A stretch of 64,000 bases of DNA, taken from positions 1 to 64,000 of the forward strand of contig LQBI01000013.1 of NCBI GenBank assembly GCA_002030045.1, in the 5' to 3' direction. The notes beneath the pieces are model-generated. The model ran no database searches, was not told where the DNA came from, and saw nothing but the letters and a program-made list of their open reading frames with translations. This document shows positions 51,308 through 59,322 of this stretch, piece by piece (the first letter of the stretch is position 1; each line of letters starts with the position of its first letter). Origin of the DNA: Candidatus Aegiribacteria sp. MLS_C (GTDB lineage Bacteria; Fermentibacterota; Fermentibacteria; Fermentibacterales; JCC-6). The translations under genes were made by a program, and so were the position numbers.

Positions 51308-53872
51308 CTAGAAGCTGTTACCCCATACCTGTATGTTGTCAACGTTCCATCCGCCGTACTCACTGCCGTCAGGCCCCGAGAACAGGCTGAAATGCAGCCA
51401 GTAGTACTGGTAGGAGCTGTCTTCCAGTGCACTTTCGAAGGCTGTCGTGAGATCGATGGGCGGGTCCTCCTCGTAGGCCCACTCCGTATGGTCAGCCCAT
51501 ACATAGAGGTCTTCCGTGACGTTGAACCAGTTCATCAGGCTCAGGTCATCCGGATTCGGAGGAATGGTGTCCACCGAGAATCCAATGTGTATGAAGGCAT
51601 CGTCACCGTAGCACCTTATGCACCTGTAGATCCTGAGGAGTATGTTGTCGTAGGATTCCGTGTTAGCCACTTCCCACCTCTCCGACAGCAGGTACGAGGA
51701 CTCGAACGGGTTGTAGCGGCCATCGTCGTATGTCAGGTCGTTGCCGGCGTAGTGGGCCATGTTGTAGATGGTGGCGGCGGGGTCGGGATTCGGAGTGAAT
51801 TCCGGCACGACCGTAACTCCAATCTCCCAGGAGTCGTTGGTGCCGCCGTGGGTCCAGGGACCGATGTAACCCACCGCTCCCCAGGTGGTCCAGGCGTAGC
51901 CCTGGGCGTAGGGGTAGATCGGATCCACGTTGTAAAGGTGGTGGTAGTACCAGTCGTCGTTCCACATCGTGTCCATTTCGGCGTGGTACCAGAACCTGGG
52001 CTGCATTTCTAGGCTATCCGGGTACAGGTTCCAGGGATCCAGCACAATGGGATCCGCCGCAGTGGTATCCCGGTCCACAAGGAGAACCATGACGTCGTCC
52101 ACTATCCAGCCATCCTGGTTGTTGGAAGCCTTGTCCTCCACACCGAATACCCAGCGGAACCGGACATACTTGCCCCGGTAGTCCTCCAGGTCTGCCTCTT
52201 CGATATTCAGAAGGGGCGCCGTCGGGTTGTACCCCGGGCTCTTGTCTATATATGCATCCATTCCGGCTCCGCCAGGGAAACCGCTCTGGGTCTGCTGGTG
52301 GTAGTACCCCACCAGCAGGTCCTCGTCTGGTATCTGGCGCCACTCAGCAAGAGTAGTGTCGGCCCAGGTAGTGTCAATCTGAAGATATCCTCCGGCGTTC
52401 CTGTTCCTTGTCCAGTAGCAGTGGGAGAACCTGAGTATCGCATCGTAGTCAGCGTCTACGGTGTCTTTCGGAACGTATATCCACGGTGATTCGACGAAGC
52501 AGTAGGATTCCTCTCCGTAGCCGGGTTCCACGAAGCTGTAGTCATCCGGGTTCTCGAAGGTCTCCTCCTCTATCAGCGTACCGAACTGGTGGTTGAAGGT
52601 TCCCACGTTCCACTTGATGACGTTGTAGAACATCTGCCAGCCACCTTCTGGTGTGTACTCGCTGGCGTCCCAGCCGCTGTAGTGTACGACTCTCTTGTCC
52701 GAATCCTCGTCCCTTACGGATACTCCAGACATCCCCGCAATACTCCCGGGATACGTGAGGACCGTATCCCCTGGCGTCACGTAGTTCAGGCTGTCGAGGA
52801 TCGACTGGTAACCCATTGGGTTATCATAGAGCGGGAAAGTGTTGAAACCCAGAGGCAGATGGAAGTTGACCGGGTGCCAGTTATTGGCCGGGGTCATGTC
52901 CTGCATCTGGATCTCATGTACGGTGTAACCCATGTCGAAGATGGCGACGGCATCCATGGCGTTCAGAGTGACCACCGGGATGAAAAGCGTATCCTTGTTG
53001 CCGGTATACGCGTAGAAGAGATGGTCATGGGGAAAGACTTCCAGTCCTTCCCTGTGCCTGAGGACGATCAGGTCGACGTCTTTGTTCCTGAAATCGAAGA
53101 TACCCATCTCGTAATCTGTGAGCAGTATCATCGTGAGACCCCAGTCTATCATCATGTTGATCATCAGGTTCTCATCGATGGTCGGAGCTTCCATGGTGTC
53201 GGCTCCCGCAACATTGAAGACGACGGTTCCCTCAAGAGGGTCCGGCGGGGCGAAGGCAGGGTTGATGTTGTGGTTCACTCCCAGGTTACGCGGTGAAATG
53301 GTGGTGGAGACCTCAGTGGAATACTCGGTTCCACGATACTCGTCAGTGAGTTCGATGGTGATCTGGATGTGTCTGACCAGGTCTCGGTCAGTCTCCGAGA
53401 GAGGTTCCGGCAGAGGGTTGGACATCTCATCGAGGTAGTTGAAGTCGAGTTGCGTTATGTTGCTGCCAATCCTCTTACTCAGGTCATCGCGGTCGGTCAC
53501 CAGGAAACTTTCACTGAAAAGAGTTACGTTCCTGTAGTCGCTGTCCTCCAGCACACCAATGGTGCCCTCCTCGTAGTCGGCGTAGAATTCGAACTCGGTG
53601 CTGTCAGCGATCACCACAGGATGCCACTCGTCGTTGCCCCATTCGGGTTCAGGCATGTAACCTGCAAAGAGGATGATGTCGGTAATCTCCTCGAGGGCCA
53701 GTCTGCCCACAGTTATCAGTTCGTTCTGCCTTCTCGAGAAGTCGAATTCCTCGCTGCCTCTCGTGAAGAAAAGGAAGACCGCCGCGAAGACTATGAGAAG
53801 TACGGTGAGGACGATCATTATCTCAACCAGGGTCATTCCCCTCTTGAGAATGCCAGTTTCTTTCTTCATCAC
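51308..53872 (-). CDS. Giant PilW-like prepilin with two C-terminal jelly-roll-like domains
   Basis: The product has 854 residues, against about 200-350 for ordinary PilW-type minor pilins. A class III signal is clear: cleavage after G12 in KRGMTLVEIMIVLTVLL, with E17 as mature Glu5. Residues to about 190 look like a PilW head. A middle region (about 215-450) has alternating hydrophobic strands (GLTMILLTDYEMGIFDFRNKD). Two beta domains follow, each closing with a jelly-roll signature: GWIVDDVMVLL near residue 595 and GGWNVDNIQVWG at the C-terminus. Such domains occur in immune inhibitor A peptidases and bacterial lectins. A second ATG one codon downstream may be the start. It may act as a pilus-tip adhesin. 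Confidence 0.78.
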   Translation of the reverse strand: MMKKETGILKRGMTLVEIMIVLTVLLIVFAAVFLFFTRGSEEFDFSRRQNELITVGRLALEEITDIILFAGYMPEPEWGNDEWHPVVIADSTEFEFYADYEEGTIGVLEDSDYRNVTLFSESFLVTDRDDLSKRIGSNITQLDFNYLDEMSNPLPEPLSETDRDLVRHIQITIELTDEYRGTEYSTEVSTTISPRNLGVNHNINPAFAPPDPLEGTVVFNVAGADTMEAPTIDENLMINMMIDWGLTMILLTDYEMGIFDFRNKDVDLIVLRHREGLEVFPHDHLFYAYTGNKDTLFIPVVTLNAMDAVAIFDMGYTVHEIQMQDMTPANNWHPVNFHLPLGFNTFPLYDNPMGYQSILDSLNYVTPGDTVLTYPGSIAGMSGVSVRDEDSDKRVVHYSGWDASEYTPEGGWQMFYNVIKWNVGTFNHQFGTLIEEETFENPDDYSFVEPGYGEESYCFVESPWIYVPKDTVDADYDAILRFSHCYWTRNRNAGGYLQIDTTWADTTLAEWRQIPDEDLLVGYYHQQTQSGFPGGAGMDAYIDKSPGYNPTAPLLNIEEADLEDYRGKYVRFRWVFGVEDKASNNQDGWIVDDVMVLLVDRDTTAADPIVLDPWNLYPDSLEMQPRFWYHAEMDTMWNDDWYYHHLYNVDPIYPYAQGYAWTTWGAVGYIGPWTHGGTNDSWEIGVTVVPEFTPNPDPAATIYNMAHYAGNDLTYDDGRYNPFESSYLLSERWEVANTESYDNILLRIYRCIRCYGDDAFIHIGFSVDTIPPNPDDLSLMNWFNVTEDLYVWADHTEWAYEEDPPIDLTTAFESALEDSSYQYYWLHFSLFSGPDGSEYGGWNVDNIQVWGNSF

Positions 53873-53885
53873 TAGATCACCACCT

Positions 53886-54260
53886 TCAGAAAATTGAGCT
53901 GAAACTGAGCGTATCAGACCCCGATGCGTCAGTCCAGTAGACTATGCACTCGATGTGCCTTGCAGTCGGATAGAGGGAATCAACACCTGATACGATATAG
54001 TACCTGTGGAACTTCTCTATATCCTCCACGGAAGAATCCCCCATAGGCAGTGACATTATGTCCTGAGTGCGTATCTCCTCCAGACCCTGTCTCGCAAGCT
54101 CCATTGCCCTGGTCTGGTCGTCCACCACGTCGGACTGCTTGATTATGTTGGTGAAGAAGAGACCGACCCCGACCAGCAGAATGGCCATTAGCACCGAGGC
54201 TATCAGCACTTCGATGAGCGTAAACCCGCCCCGGTTCCCGTCCACCTGCAGTTTCTTCAT
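53886..54260 (-). CDS. PilV-like minor prepilin
   Basis: The product has 124 residues from ATG 54260, with GGAGG four nucleotides upstream. The type IV prepilin signal is MKKLQVDGNRGGFTLIEVLI, with predicted cleavage after G12 and mature Glu5 at E17. A conserved DDQTRAMELARQGLEEIRTQ follows the helix, as in PilV/GspI proteins. It is a minor pilin likely assembled with the giant PilW-like protein encoded just downstream. Confidence 0.88.
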   Translation of the reverse strand: MKKLQVDGNRGGFTLIEVLIASVLMAILLVGVGLFFTNIIKQSDVVDDQTRAMELARQGLEEIRTQDIMSLPMGDSSVEDIEKFHRYYIVSGVDSLYPTARHIECIVYWTDASGSDTLSFSSIF

Positions 54261-54279
54261 CTTTCCTCCGTTCATTGTG

Positions 54280-54630
54280 CTATAACCGCCTGAAGGAGCT
54301 GAACCTGCGCGCCAGCTCCACATCCCAGTCCCCATCCTCTCCGATGTACAGACGCATTTCCATCAGACCCGGTTCTATCTCATGCACCATCCTCCTGATG
54401 TCGAACCGGATACCTCCTACGACAGCTGTACTGTCAAAGACGCCTGTTCCCGGATAGTCCATCGAGTCCCAGTCGGATACGAGCTGACCGGCCAGCAGCA
54501 GGGAGTACTTCCTGCTCTCCAGCCTGGATATCTCACCGTTGTACATCACAAGAAGCACCGCCAGAACCAGGAACGCCACACCCAGGCCAGAGAATACCCG
54601 CACCAGCATCATGTTCAGACCGTTGCCCAT
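54280..54630 (-). CDS. Small prepilin-like single-helix protein
   Basis: The product has 116 residues with one N-terminal hydrophobic helix (MLVRVFSGLGVAFLVLAVLLVMY) and a soluble domain of about 85 residues. It has the size and layout of a minor pilin but lacks the G/FTxxE peptidase motif, so it may be an uncleaved accessory protein. Its ATG overlaps the stop of the upstream gene by one nucleotide (TGATG). No family is recognised. Confidence 0.65.
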   Translation of the reverse strand: MGNGLNMMLVRVFSGLGVAFLVLAVLLVMYNGEISRLESRKYSLLLAGQLVSDWDSMDYPGTGVFDSTAVVGGIRFDIRRMVHEIEPGLMEMRLYIGEDGDWDVELARRFSSFRRL

Positions 54631-56081
54631 CAGACTGCTCTCTCCGTTCGAACCCTCCTGCCGGAACCGGACCCGAACACCCTGAAACCCCAGCGGCTTA
54701 CCAGAAGCAGGTCCCGATCCCCGTCCATAGTCGACGATCGCAGCAGCAGCTGAAGCCCATTGCCTTCAAGAGGATCGAGTATCAGACCGAGCCGGTCCAT
54801 CCCATAATTGATGATATCGGGGCCATGGCCGTCGACGTTGCAGAACACTGATGTACCCGAGTCGAACAGAGGCGTAAGACTTCCGGAGTTCTCCGATGCG
54901 ATGAACACTGTATCGGAAATCGTTCCGATCATTGAGTTCCTGGAATAGAAGATCCTGCCCTGCCATTCGAAGGGAAGGAATTCCGGACCGGGAGAATCCA
55001 TGAAACCTCCATCAAGAAAGACACGCCACCTTTCCTGTCTTCCCTCGCAGACCCATCGGCAGGAGAGCAGTCCCTTCGATTCCGCAGTACCCCAGGCTGC
55101 AAGTTCGAATCCCGGCAAAGAGTCCCGCGTCAGTCTTCCGGATGCTCCATCCAGAAGGACTATGATGTCAGCACCGGCGAAGACTATATCGGCCATGCCG
55201 TCCCGGTTGTAATCACCCCGGACAACATCGCGGACAGCTGAGCCTCCGGTTTCATGAACAGTCTGCAGGGTATCTCCCAGGAGCCGGTTGGCACCGTGTA
55301 TCAGCGGAACGGTTCCCATGGGACTGAACACACGTGATGCCCGGCCGGTTTCGAGAGAAACTATCAAACCTTCCCTGAGACCAGAGTTGATGACCACGGA
55401 TCTTTCTCCATCGACAAGACCGGCGGTCATGAATGGGACTCCAACCATAGGACCGGTTTCCACCGGAGCCGACCAAAGGAGTGAATCCGATCCGAATACA
55501 ATCAGTTCACCGATCCCACCATCAATACCGGGCAGCAGAACCAGGAGCTGCCCATCGTAGTCAAGGGCGGACGCGGATCCCGTATCCAGGCTCGGATCGG
55601 CGATGGAGAACAGCAGTTCCGTGTTTCCTGACCCGTTCAGAGATGCCCTGATCATGTTCAGAGTATCTTCCTTGAGCGAGAGCAGGATCAGACCTCCATC
55701 ATCCTCGATGGGAACGACCTGTATTATGCCACAGGACGAGATGTCCCATTCGAGTTCCTCAGGAGGCGTCGAGTTCACCCCGATAAGCTGGAAACTGGTG
55801 CGCTGTCCGTTCACCTCGTAGGAAGGTATCCTGGAATAGTCCGATATGGAACCTCTGGTGAGATCCGCGGCAAGGAGATCCGCTGCGCTCTCCTCGGTGA
55901 GCAACGCCTGAAGCTGTTCCTCGAGTCCTTCCTGCCTCCGGAATATGCCGGTAACGTAGTTGAACAGCACATAGACGGACACAAGCACGACGGCTGACGA
56001 TATCATCAGTATAGCTACCGACGAAAGGGCGGGTCTGCCCCTTGATCCTTTCATGACTACGGAAGATGTGTCATCGTTCAT
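54630..56081 (-). CDS. Membrane-anchored protein with FG-GAP/VCBS-like repeats
   Basis: The product has 483 residues. A short N-terminal tail and one helix (ALSSVAILMISSAVVLVSVY) are followed by a coiled stretch and a large strand-rich domain. VRGDYNRDGMADIVFAGADI with LLDGASGRL looks like an FG-GAP/VCBS propeller repeat, with a Dx(N/R)xDGxxD calcium loop. The helix lacks a prepilin cleavage motif. It is the first gene of the cluster behind a sigma-54 promoter. ATG 56081 and the internal ATG 56054 both lack a good ribosome site. The predicted transcript start favours 56054. It could be a PilY1-like calcium-dependent tip protein, although no homology to PilY1 is visible. Confidence 0.62.
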   Translation of the reverse strand: MNDDTSSVVMKGSRGRPALSSVAILMISSAVVLVSVYVLFNYVTGIFRRQEGLEEQLQALLTEESAADLLAADLTRGSISDYSRIPSYEVNGQRTSFQLIGVNSTPPEELEWDISSCGIIQVVPIEDDGGLILLSLKEDTLNMIRASLNGSGNTELLFSIADPSLDTGSASALDYDGQLLVLLPGIDGGIGELIVFGSDSLLWSAPVETGPMVGVPFMTAGLVDGERSVVINSGLREGLIVSLETGRASRVFSPMGTVPLIHGANRLLGDTLQTVHETGGSAVRDVVRGDYNRDGMADIVFAGADIIVLLDGASGRLTRDSLPGFELAAWGTAESKGLLSCRWVCEGRQERWRVFLDGGFMDSPGPEFLPFEWQGRIFYSRNSMIGTISDTVFIASENSGSLTPLFDSGTSVFCNVDGHGPDIINYGMDRLGLILDPLEGNGLQLLLRSSTMDGDRDLLLVSRWGFRVFGSGSGRRVRTERAV

Positions 56082-56093
56082 GTGAATACATTA

Positions 56094-56109
56094 TGCAACA
56101 TGCTTGCCA
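56094..56109 (-). promoter_or_regulatory. Sigma-54 promoter of the pseudopilin cluster
   Basis: The minus strand reads TGGCAAGCATGTTGCA, matching the consensus TGGCACG-N4-TTGCA at all positions but one. The GG and GC elements have the required spacing. An AT-rich stretch (56105-56150) lies upstream, as is common for activator or bending-protein sites. The window encodes a sigma-54 activator (PilR). Confidence 0.85.
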
Positions 56110-56178
56110 TAAATGATGTATTATTTAATAACATATCTGATGCCTAGATCGCTAATATCGCACGGATCCCGAAGCCAT

Positions 56179-56217
56179 GTGTGCAGGAGCTTGCACATGG
56201 TGTGCAGGAGCTTTCAC
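56179..56217. repeat. Tandem 18-bp repeat at the hydE-like 3' end
   Basis: GTGTGCAGGAGCTT(G/T)CAC occurs at 56179-56196 and 56200-56217, one mismatch apart with a 21-nt period. The first copy has TGCA/GTGCA inverted arms, and the second overlaps the stop codon of the hydE-like gene. Confidence 0.7.
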
Positions 56218-57227
56218 TCTTTTCCGAGAAGTTCCGACTCGGTGGTCTCCTCCAGCCCGGCCCTCCTGATGGTCCGCCTTGCGTGTTCCAGGCCCACGTA
56301 GAACCGCTCCGAGTACAGCTCGTAGTCGTCCCTCAGCCTGGCAGGCGTCATGTTTACTGTGATCACGTTGGCGCCGGCATGGAAGCATTTCAGCTGGCCG
56401 TCCTCCCGTAGTCTCTCGAAGGTGCTGGTGGCCGGTATCAGGGTATCCCGCAGGAAAAGCCTCATGGCTGCAACGAACCGGAGCCCCAGGTCCACGTCCC
56501 CCACCGGATGGTCCTCCAGGGGAGTGCCCTCCGCCGGCAGGAAGACCGCAACGCTGGACATGTCCACTTCCAGCTCCTTCATCAGCAGGAGGTCGTCCAC
56601 CAGGGTGTCCACCGTCTGGCCCGGCAGGCCCAGGAGTGGCCCTGAACCGATGTGGTACCCGTGTGCCCTGAGCGTCCTGAGCCAGCGTATCCTCTCCTCC
56701 AGGGTGAATCCCGGCTTCATCTCGCTGAAGAGCTCGGCATCGGCGGTCTCGTGCTTGAGAATGAACTTCCTGGCCCCGGCCTCGTACCAGAGGTCAAGGT
56801 CGCTCTCCCGGTGTACTCCCACGCAGAGCAGGACCATCATCCCCTTGTCCGATATCCTTCTTATCACGTCCCCCAGCCAGTCGGCGCTGTACTCCTCGCT
56901 CTCCGCCGCCTGAAGGAAGAACGTCCTGATGCCGTTCTCCCTGGCCCTTCCGGCTATGTCCACTATCTCATCGGGTTCCAGGGTGAAACGGACTATCTTC
57001 TCGTTCTCCGCCCTCATTCCGCAGTAGAGGCAGCTGCATCGGCAGGTATTGGCGAACTCCACCACCGCCCTGATGAAGGCCTTCCTTCCGAAGATTCCGT
57101 CCCTGATCTCCCTGGCAGCCTCATATATGACCTCGGCTTCCCCGTCGTCGGAAAGCAGAAGCCTCCTGAGGTCATCCGGCTGGAAACCTATGCTCAGTCT
57201 TTCTCCTATCCAGTCCCTGTCTATCAT
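56214..57227 (-). CDS. HydE/BioB-like radical SAM enzyme
   Basis: The product has 337 residues. The radical SAM cluster motif is CRCSCLYC with C62, C66 and C69 (CxxxCxxC) preceded by VVEFANT. The downstream pattern (GIRTFFLQAAESEEYSADWL; FILKHETADAELF; GYHIGSGPLLGLPGQTVDTL; TPARLRDDYELY) matches HydE of [FeFe]-hydrogenase maturation and its PylB/BioB relatives. No hydF, hydG, pyl or bio genes are in the window. The start is three nucleotides after the aroE stop, so the genes are co-transcribed. I am confident of the HydE-PylB-BioB superfamily and less so of HydE itself. Confidence 0.85.
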   Translation of the reverse strand: MIDRDWIGERLSIGFQPDDLRRLLLSDDGEAEVIYEAAREIRDGIFGRKAFIRAVVEFANTCRCSCLYCGMRAENEKIVRFTLEPDEIVDIAGRARENGIRTFFLQAAESEEYSADWLGDVIRRISDKGMMVLLCVGVHRESDLDLWYEAGARKFILKHETADAELFSEMKPGFTLEERIRWLRTLRAHGYHIGSGPLLGLPGQTVDTLVDDLLLMKELEVDMSSVAVFLPAEGTPLEDHPVGDVDLGLRFVAAMRLFLRDTLIPATSTFERLREDGQLKCFHAGANVITVNMTPARLRDDYELYSERFYVGLEHARRTIRRAGLEETTESELLGKE

Positions 57228-57230
57228 CGT

Positions 57231-58034
57231 TCAGTCACCGTTCTTCCGGTTATGCAGCAACTCCTCCAGGGCACCTTCTATGTCAGGTTCGATACCGGTC
57301 CATATCCTGAAGGATTCGGCCGCCTGGGATACCAGCATCACTTCGCCGGTCACGGTCCTGGTCCCATTGCGTTCAAGGGTGTTCCTCCAGAACCACCCCC
57401 TGTTGTAGTTCAGGTCCGCGAATGTCATTCCGGACATGGCACCGGTCCCCACGGGGAAGACGTCGCCGTCCCTCCACCCAAGCGTGGTGGCGTTCACCAC
57501 GGTCCCGCCGGCCGTACAGTCCAGCAGATCCTCCAGTTCTTCCATCGGATGTGCAGGTGCGTGCCCGGCCCATTTCATGGGCATCCTGCAGAATACCCTG
57601 CAGTCCATGTCCCTCTCATGGAGAACGCCGTCCACCGCCATGGCGGCTCCCCCCGCCCCGGCGACGACGAAGGGTTCCTCCAGCCCGAACCTGTCCACCA
57701 TGGCGGCGAAGCCGGCTGTGTCGGTGTTATACCCTGATACTCCGCCTTCATGGCGGTGCAGAGTGTTCACCACGGGAATCGCGGTGGAGGAGAACACACG
57801 GTCGCAGACTCCGGCAGCGCTCGATTTATAGGGAAAGGTCACGTTGAGCCCGCATACGCCCCCGTCAAGGACATCCCTCAAATCCTCCTCGAACCGTGAG
57901 GGCTCCAGGGGATATGCCAGGTACTCGCCTTCAAGGCCGCTGGACCGGAGGAATCCCCCGTGAATTGAGGGAGACAGAGAGTGTCCCAGTGGCCAGCCCA
58001 CAATTCCCAGCCTGTAGAAACGCCCATCATTCAT
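57231..58034 (-). CDS. aroE: Shikimate dehydrogenase AroE
   Basis: The product has 267 residues from ATG 58034, overlapping the radical SAM gene by eight nucleotides. Conserved elements are GIVGWPLGHSLSPSIHGGF (substrate serines), NVTFPYK with catalytic K70 (usually NVTIPHK), YNTDTAGF with D105, the GAGGAA nucleotide loop, and VNATTLGW. It reduces 3-dehydroshikimate to shikimate with NADPH. The F and Y changes beside K70 are minor. A YdiB-type quinate dehydrogenase is a less likely alternative. Confidence 0.93.
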   Translation of the reverse strand: MNDGRFYRLGIVGWPLGHSLSPSIHGGFLRSSGLEGEYLAYPLEPSRFEEDLRDVLDGGVCGLNVTFPYKSSAAGVCDRVFSSTAIPVVNTLHRHEGGVSGYNTDTAGFAAMVDRFGLEEPFVVAGAGGAAMAVDGVLHERDMDCRVFCRMPMKWAGHAPAHPMEELEDLLDCTAGGTVVNATTLGWRDGDVFPVGTGAMSGMTFADLNYNRGWFWRNTLERNGTRTVTGEVMLVSQAAESFRIWTGIEPDIEGALEELLHNRKNGD

Positions 58035-59274
58035 GACGGAGCCTCCGGACCCTCTGGAAAACCCTGTAGAGCCAGTCCGAGGGTCCCCTTCCCCTGTGGA
58101 ACACAGGGTCGTAGAAATCGCAGTCAACGGGTAGCATGCCCGTTTCAACCATCTGCCGCGCAAGGGGAGAATGGGCGTAGACCCTTATGGTACCTATGTT
58201 GACGAATGTGTCCCGCCATCCCAGAAGGAGCCTCACCCTCAGCATGAAGGCGAGTTTCCGGAGGAATGCCGCCAGGCCTTCGCCGGGGTTACCGTTGAAG
58301 AAGTTTATTCCGACCTGGAGCCCCTCCTTCCTTGCAGCCCTGACGGCGGGAAGCAGGTCCCCCGACCGGCTCCTCTTCCGAAGCAGCCTCAGTCCCCTGT
58401 CGGTTATCGCGTCCGGCGAGAGATCCACTTTCACGGCGCCTGCACTCCTCATTCGCCGGAACTGCTCCGATGTCACGCTCTCGTCCAGCCAGGCACTCCA
58501 GCTCATGGATGTCCCCTCCTGCTCCAGGGCTTCCAGCAGTTCCAGGAAGTACTTCTCAGGAGCGTTGAACAGCGAATCCACGAACTGGAACCTCTTCACT
58601 CCCATTATCTCCAGCTGCCTGATGTCCTGTATGACATGCGACACTGGTCTCGTTCTGAACTCCCTTCCTCCGAGGTAGCCGTAGGTGCAGTAGGTGCAGC
58701 CGTAAGCGCAGCCCCTCCTGCTCTGGACCCCTATAGAATCGGGCACCGGGTAGTCCGAGACATCGAACACGGAGTAGTCGGGGAGTCCGATGCAGGCCAG
58801 GTCAGGCTTCCGCCAAGGGAGCAGCCTGCCTTCGTCCCAGCCCTCGGGCCCCGGACCGCCTTCCAGATAGGCGAGGAACTCCGGCAGTACCGACTCCCCC
58901 TCTCCCGGCAGCCCGTAGTCTATCCTTGGATGCCGCTCCATTACGATCCCCGGGTATATGGAGAAACCGGTCCCTCCCACCAGCACTGTGCCCTGCCAGT
59001 TCTCCAGCTCCTTCACCAGACTCGTGAAGGGCTCGACGTAGGAATGGGTCAAAGGGTATGAACTGTCGTCGATGTTCCTGAGTGATATGGCCACAAGGTC
59101 CGCTTCGAAGTCCTGCAGTTCCCTGGTCAGCGAAGCGGGGTCGAACCGGCCCAGGCTCATGTCCAGCCCCCTGAGTTCATGGCCTTTGAGCTGTCCGGCC
59201 AGGAAGGCGAGCCCCAGCGGATATATGGGAACTTCCACCCTTCCCGTAGGCGACTGGACAAGGAGTACCCTCAA
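58027..59274 (-). CDS. B12-binding-type radical SAM protein
   Basis: The product has 415 residues from TTG 59274, preceded by AGAGGTG. The first 135 residues form a Rossmann-like B12-binding-type domain (VLLVQSPTGRVEVPIYPLGL; LVAISLRNIDDS; VLVGGTGFSI), but the cobalamin histidine motif DxHxxG is replaced by DMSLG. The radical SAM cluster is RRGCAYGCTYCTYGY with C189, C193 and C196. It resembles B12-dependent methyltransferase/MiaB-like families of unknown substrate. It is first in an operon with aroE and the HydE-like gene. The CAP gene diverges at 59321. Confidence 0.85.
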   Translation of the reverse strand: MRVLLVQSPTGRVEVPIYPLGLAFLAGQLKGHELRGLDMSLGRFDPASLTRELQDFEADLVAISLRNIDDSSYPLTHSYVEPFTSLVKELENWQGTVLVGGTGFSIYPGIVMERHPRIDYGLPGEGESVLPEFLAYLEGGPGPEGWDEGRLLPWRKPDLACIGLPDYSVFDVSDYPVPDSIGVQSRRGCAYGCTYCTYGYLGGREFRTRPVSHVIQDIRQLEIMGVKRFQFVDSLFNAPEKYFLELLEALEQEGTSMSWSAWLDESVTSEQFRRMRSAGAVKVDLSPDAITDRGLRLLRKRSRSGDLLPAVRAARKEGLQVGINFFNGNPGEGLAAFLRKLAFMLRVRLLLGWRDTFVNIGTIRVYAHSPLARQMVETGMLPVDCDFYDPVFHRGRGPSDWLYRVFQRVRRLRHE

Positions 59275-59316
59275 AGAACACCTCTTTTCATCCTGCCGGC
59301 GGCGATTATTTTCAAG

Positions 59317-59322
59317 TATAAT
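59317..59322 (+). promoter_or_regulatory. TATAAT box at the start of the CAP gene
   Basis: A perfect TATAAT hexamer lies at 59317-59322 and overlaps the first candidate ATG. Transcription from it would begin near the second ATG at 59330. No clear -35 is visible, so a role is uncertain. Confidence 0.3.
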
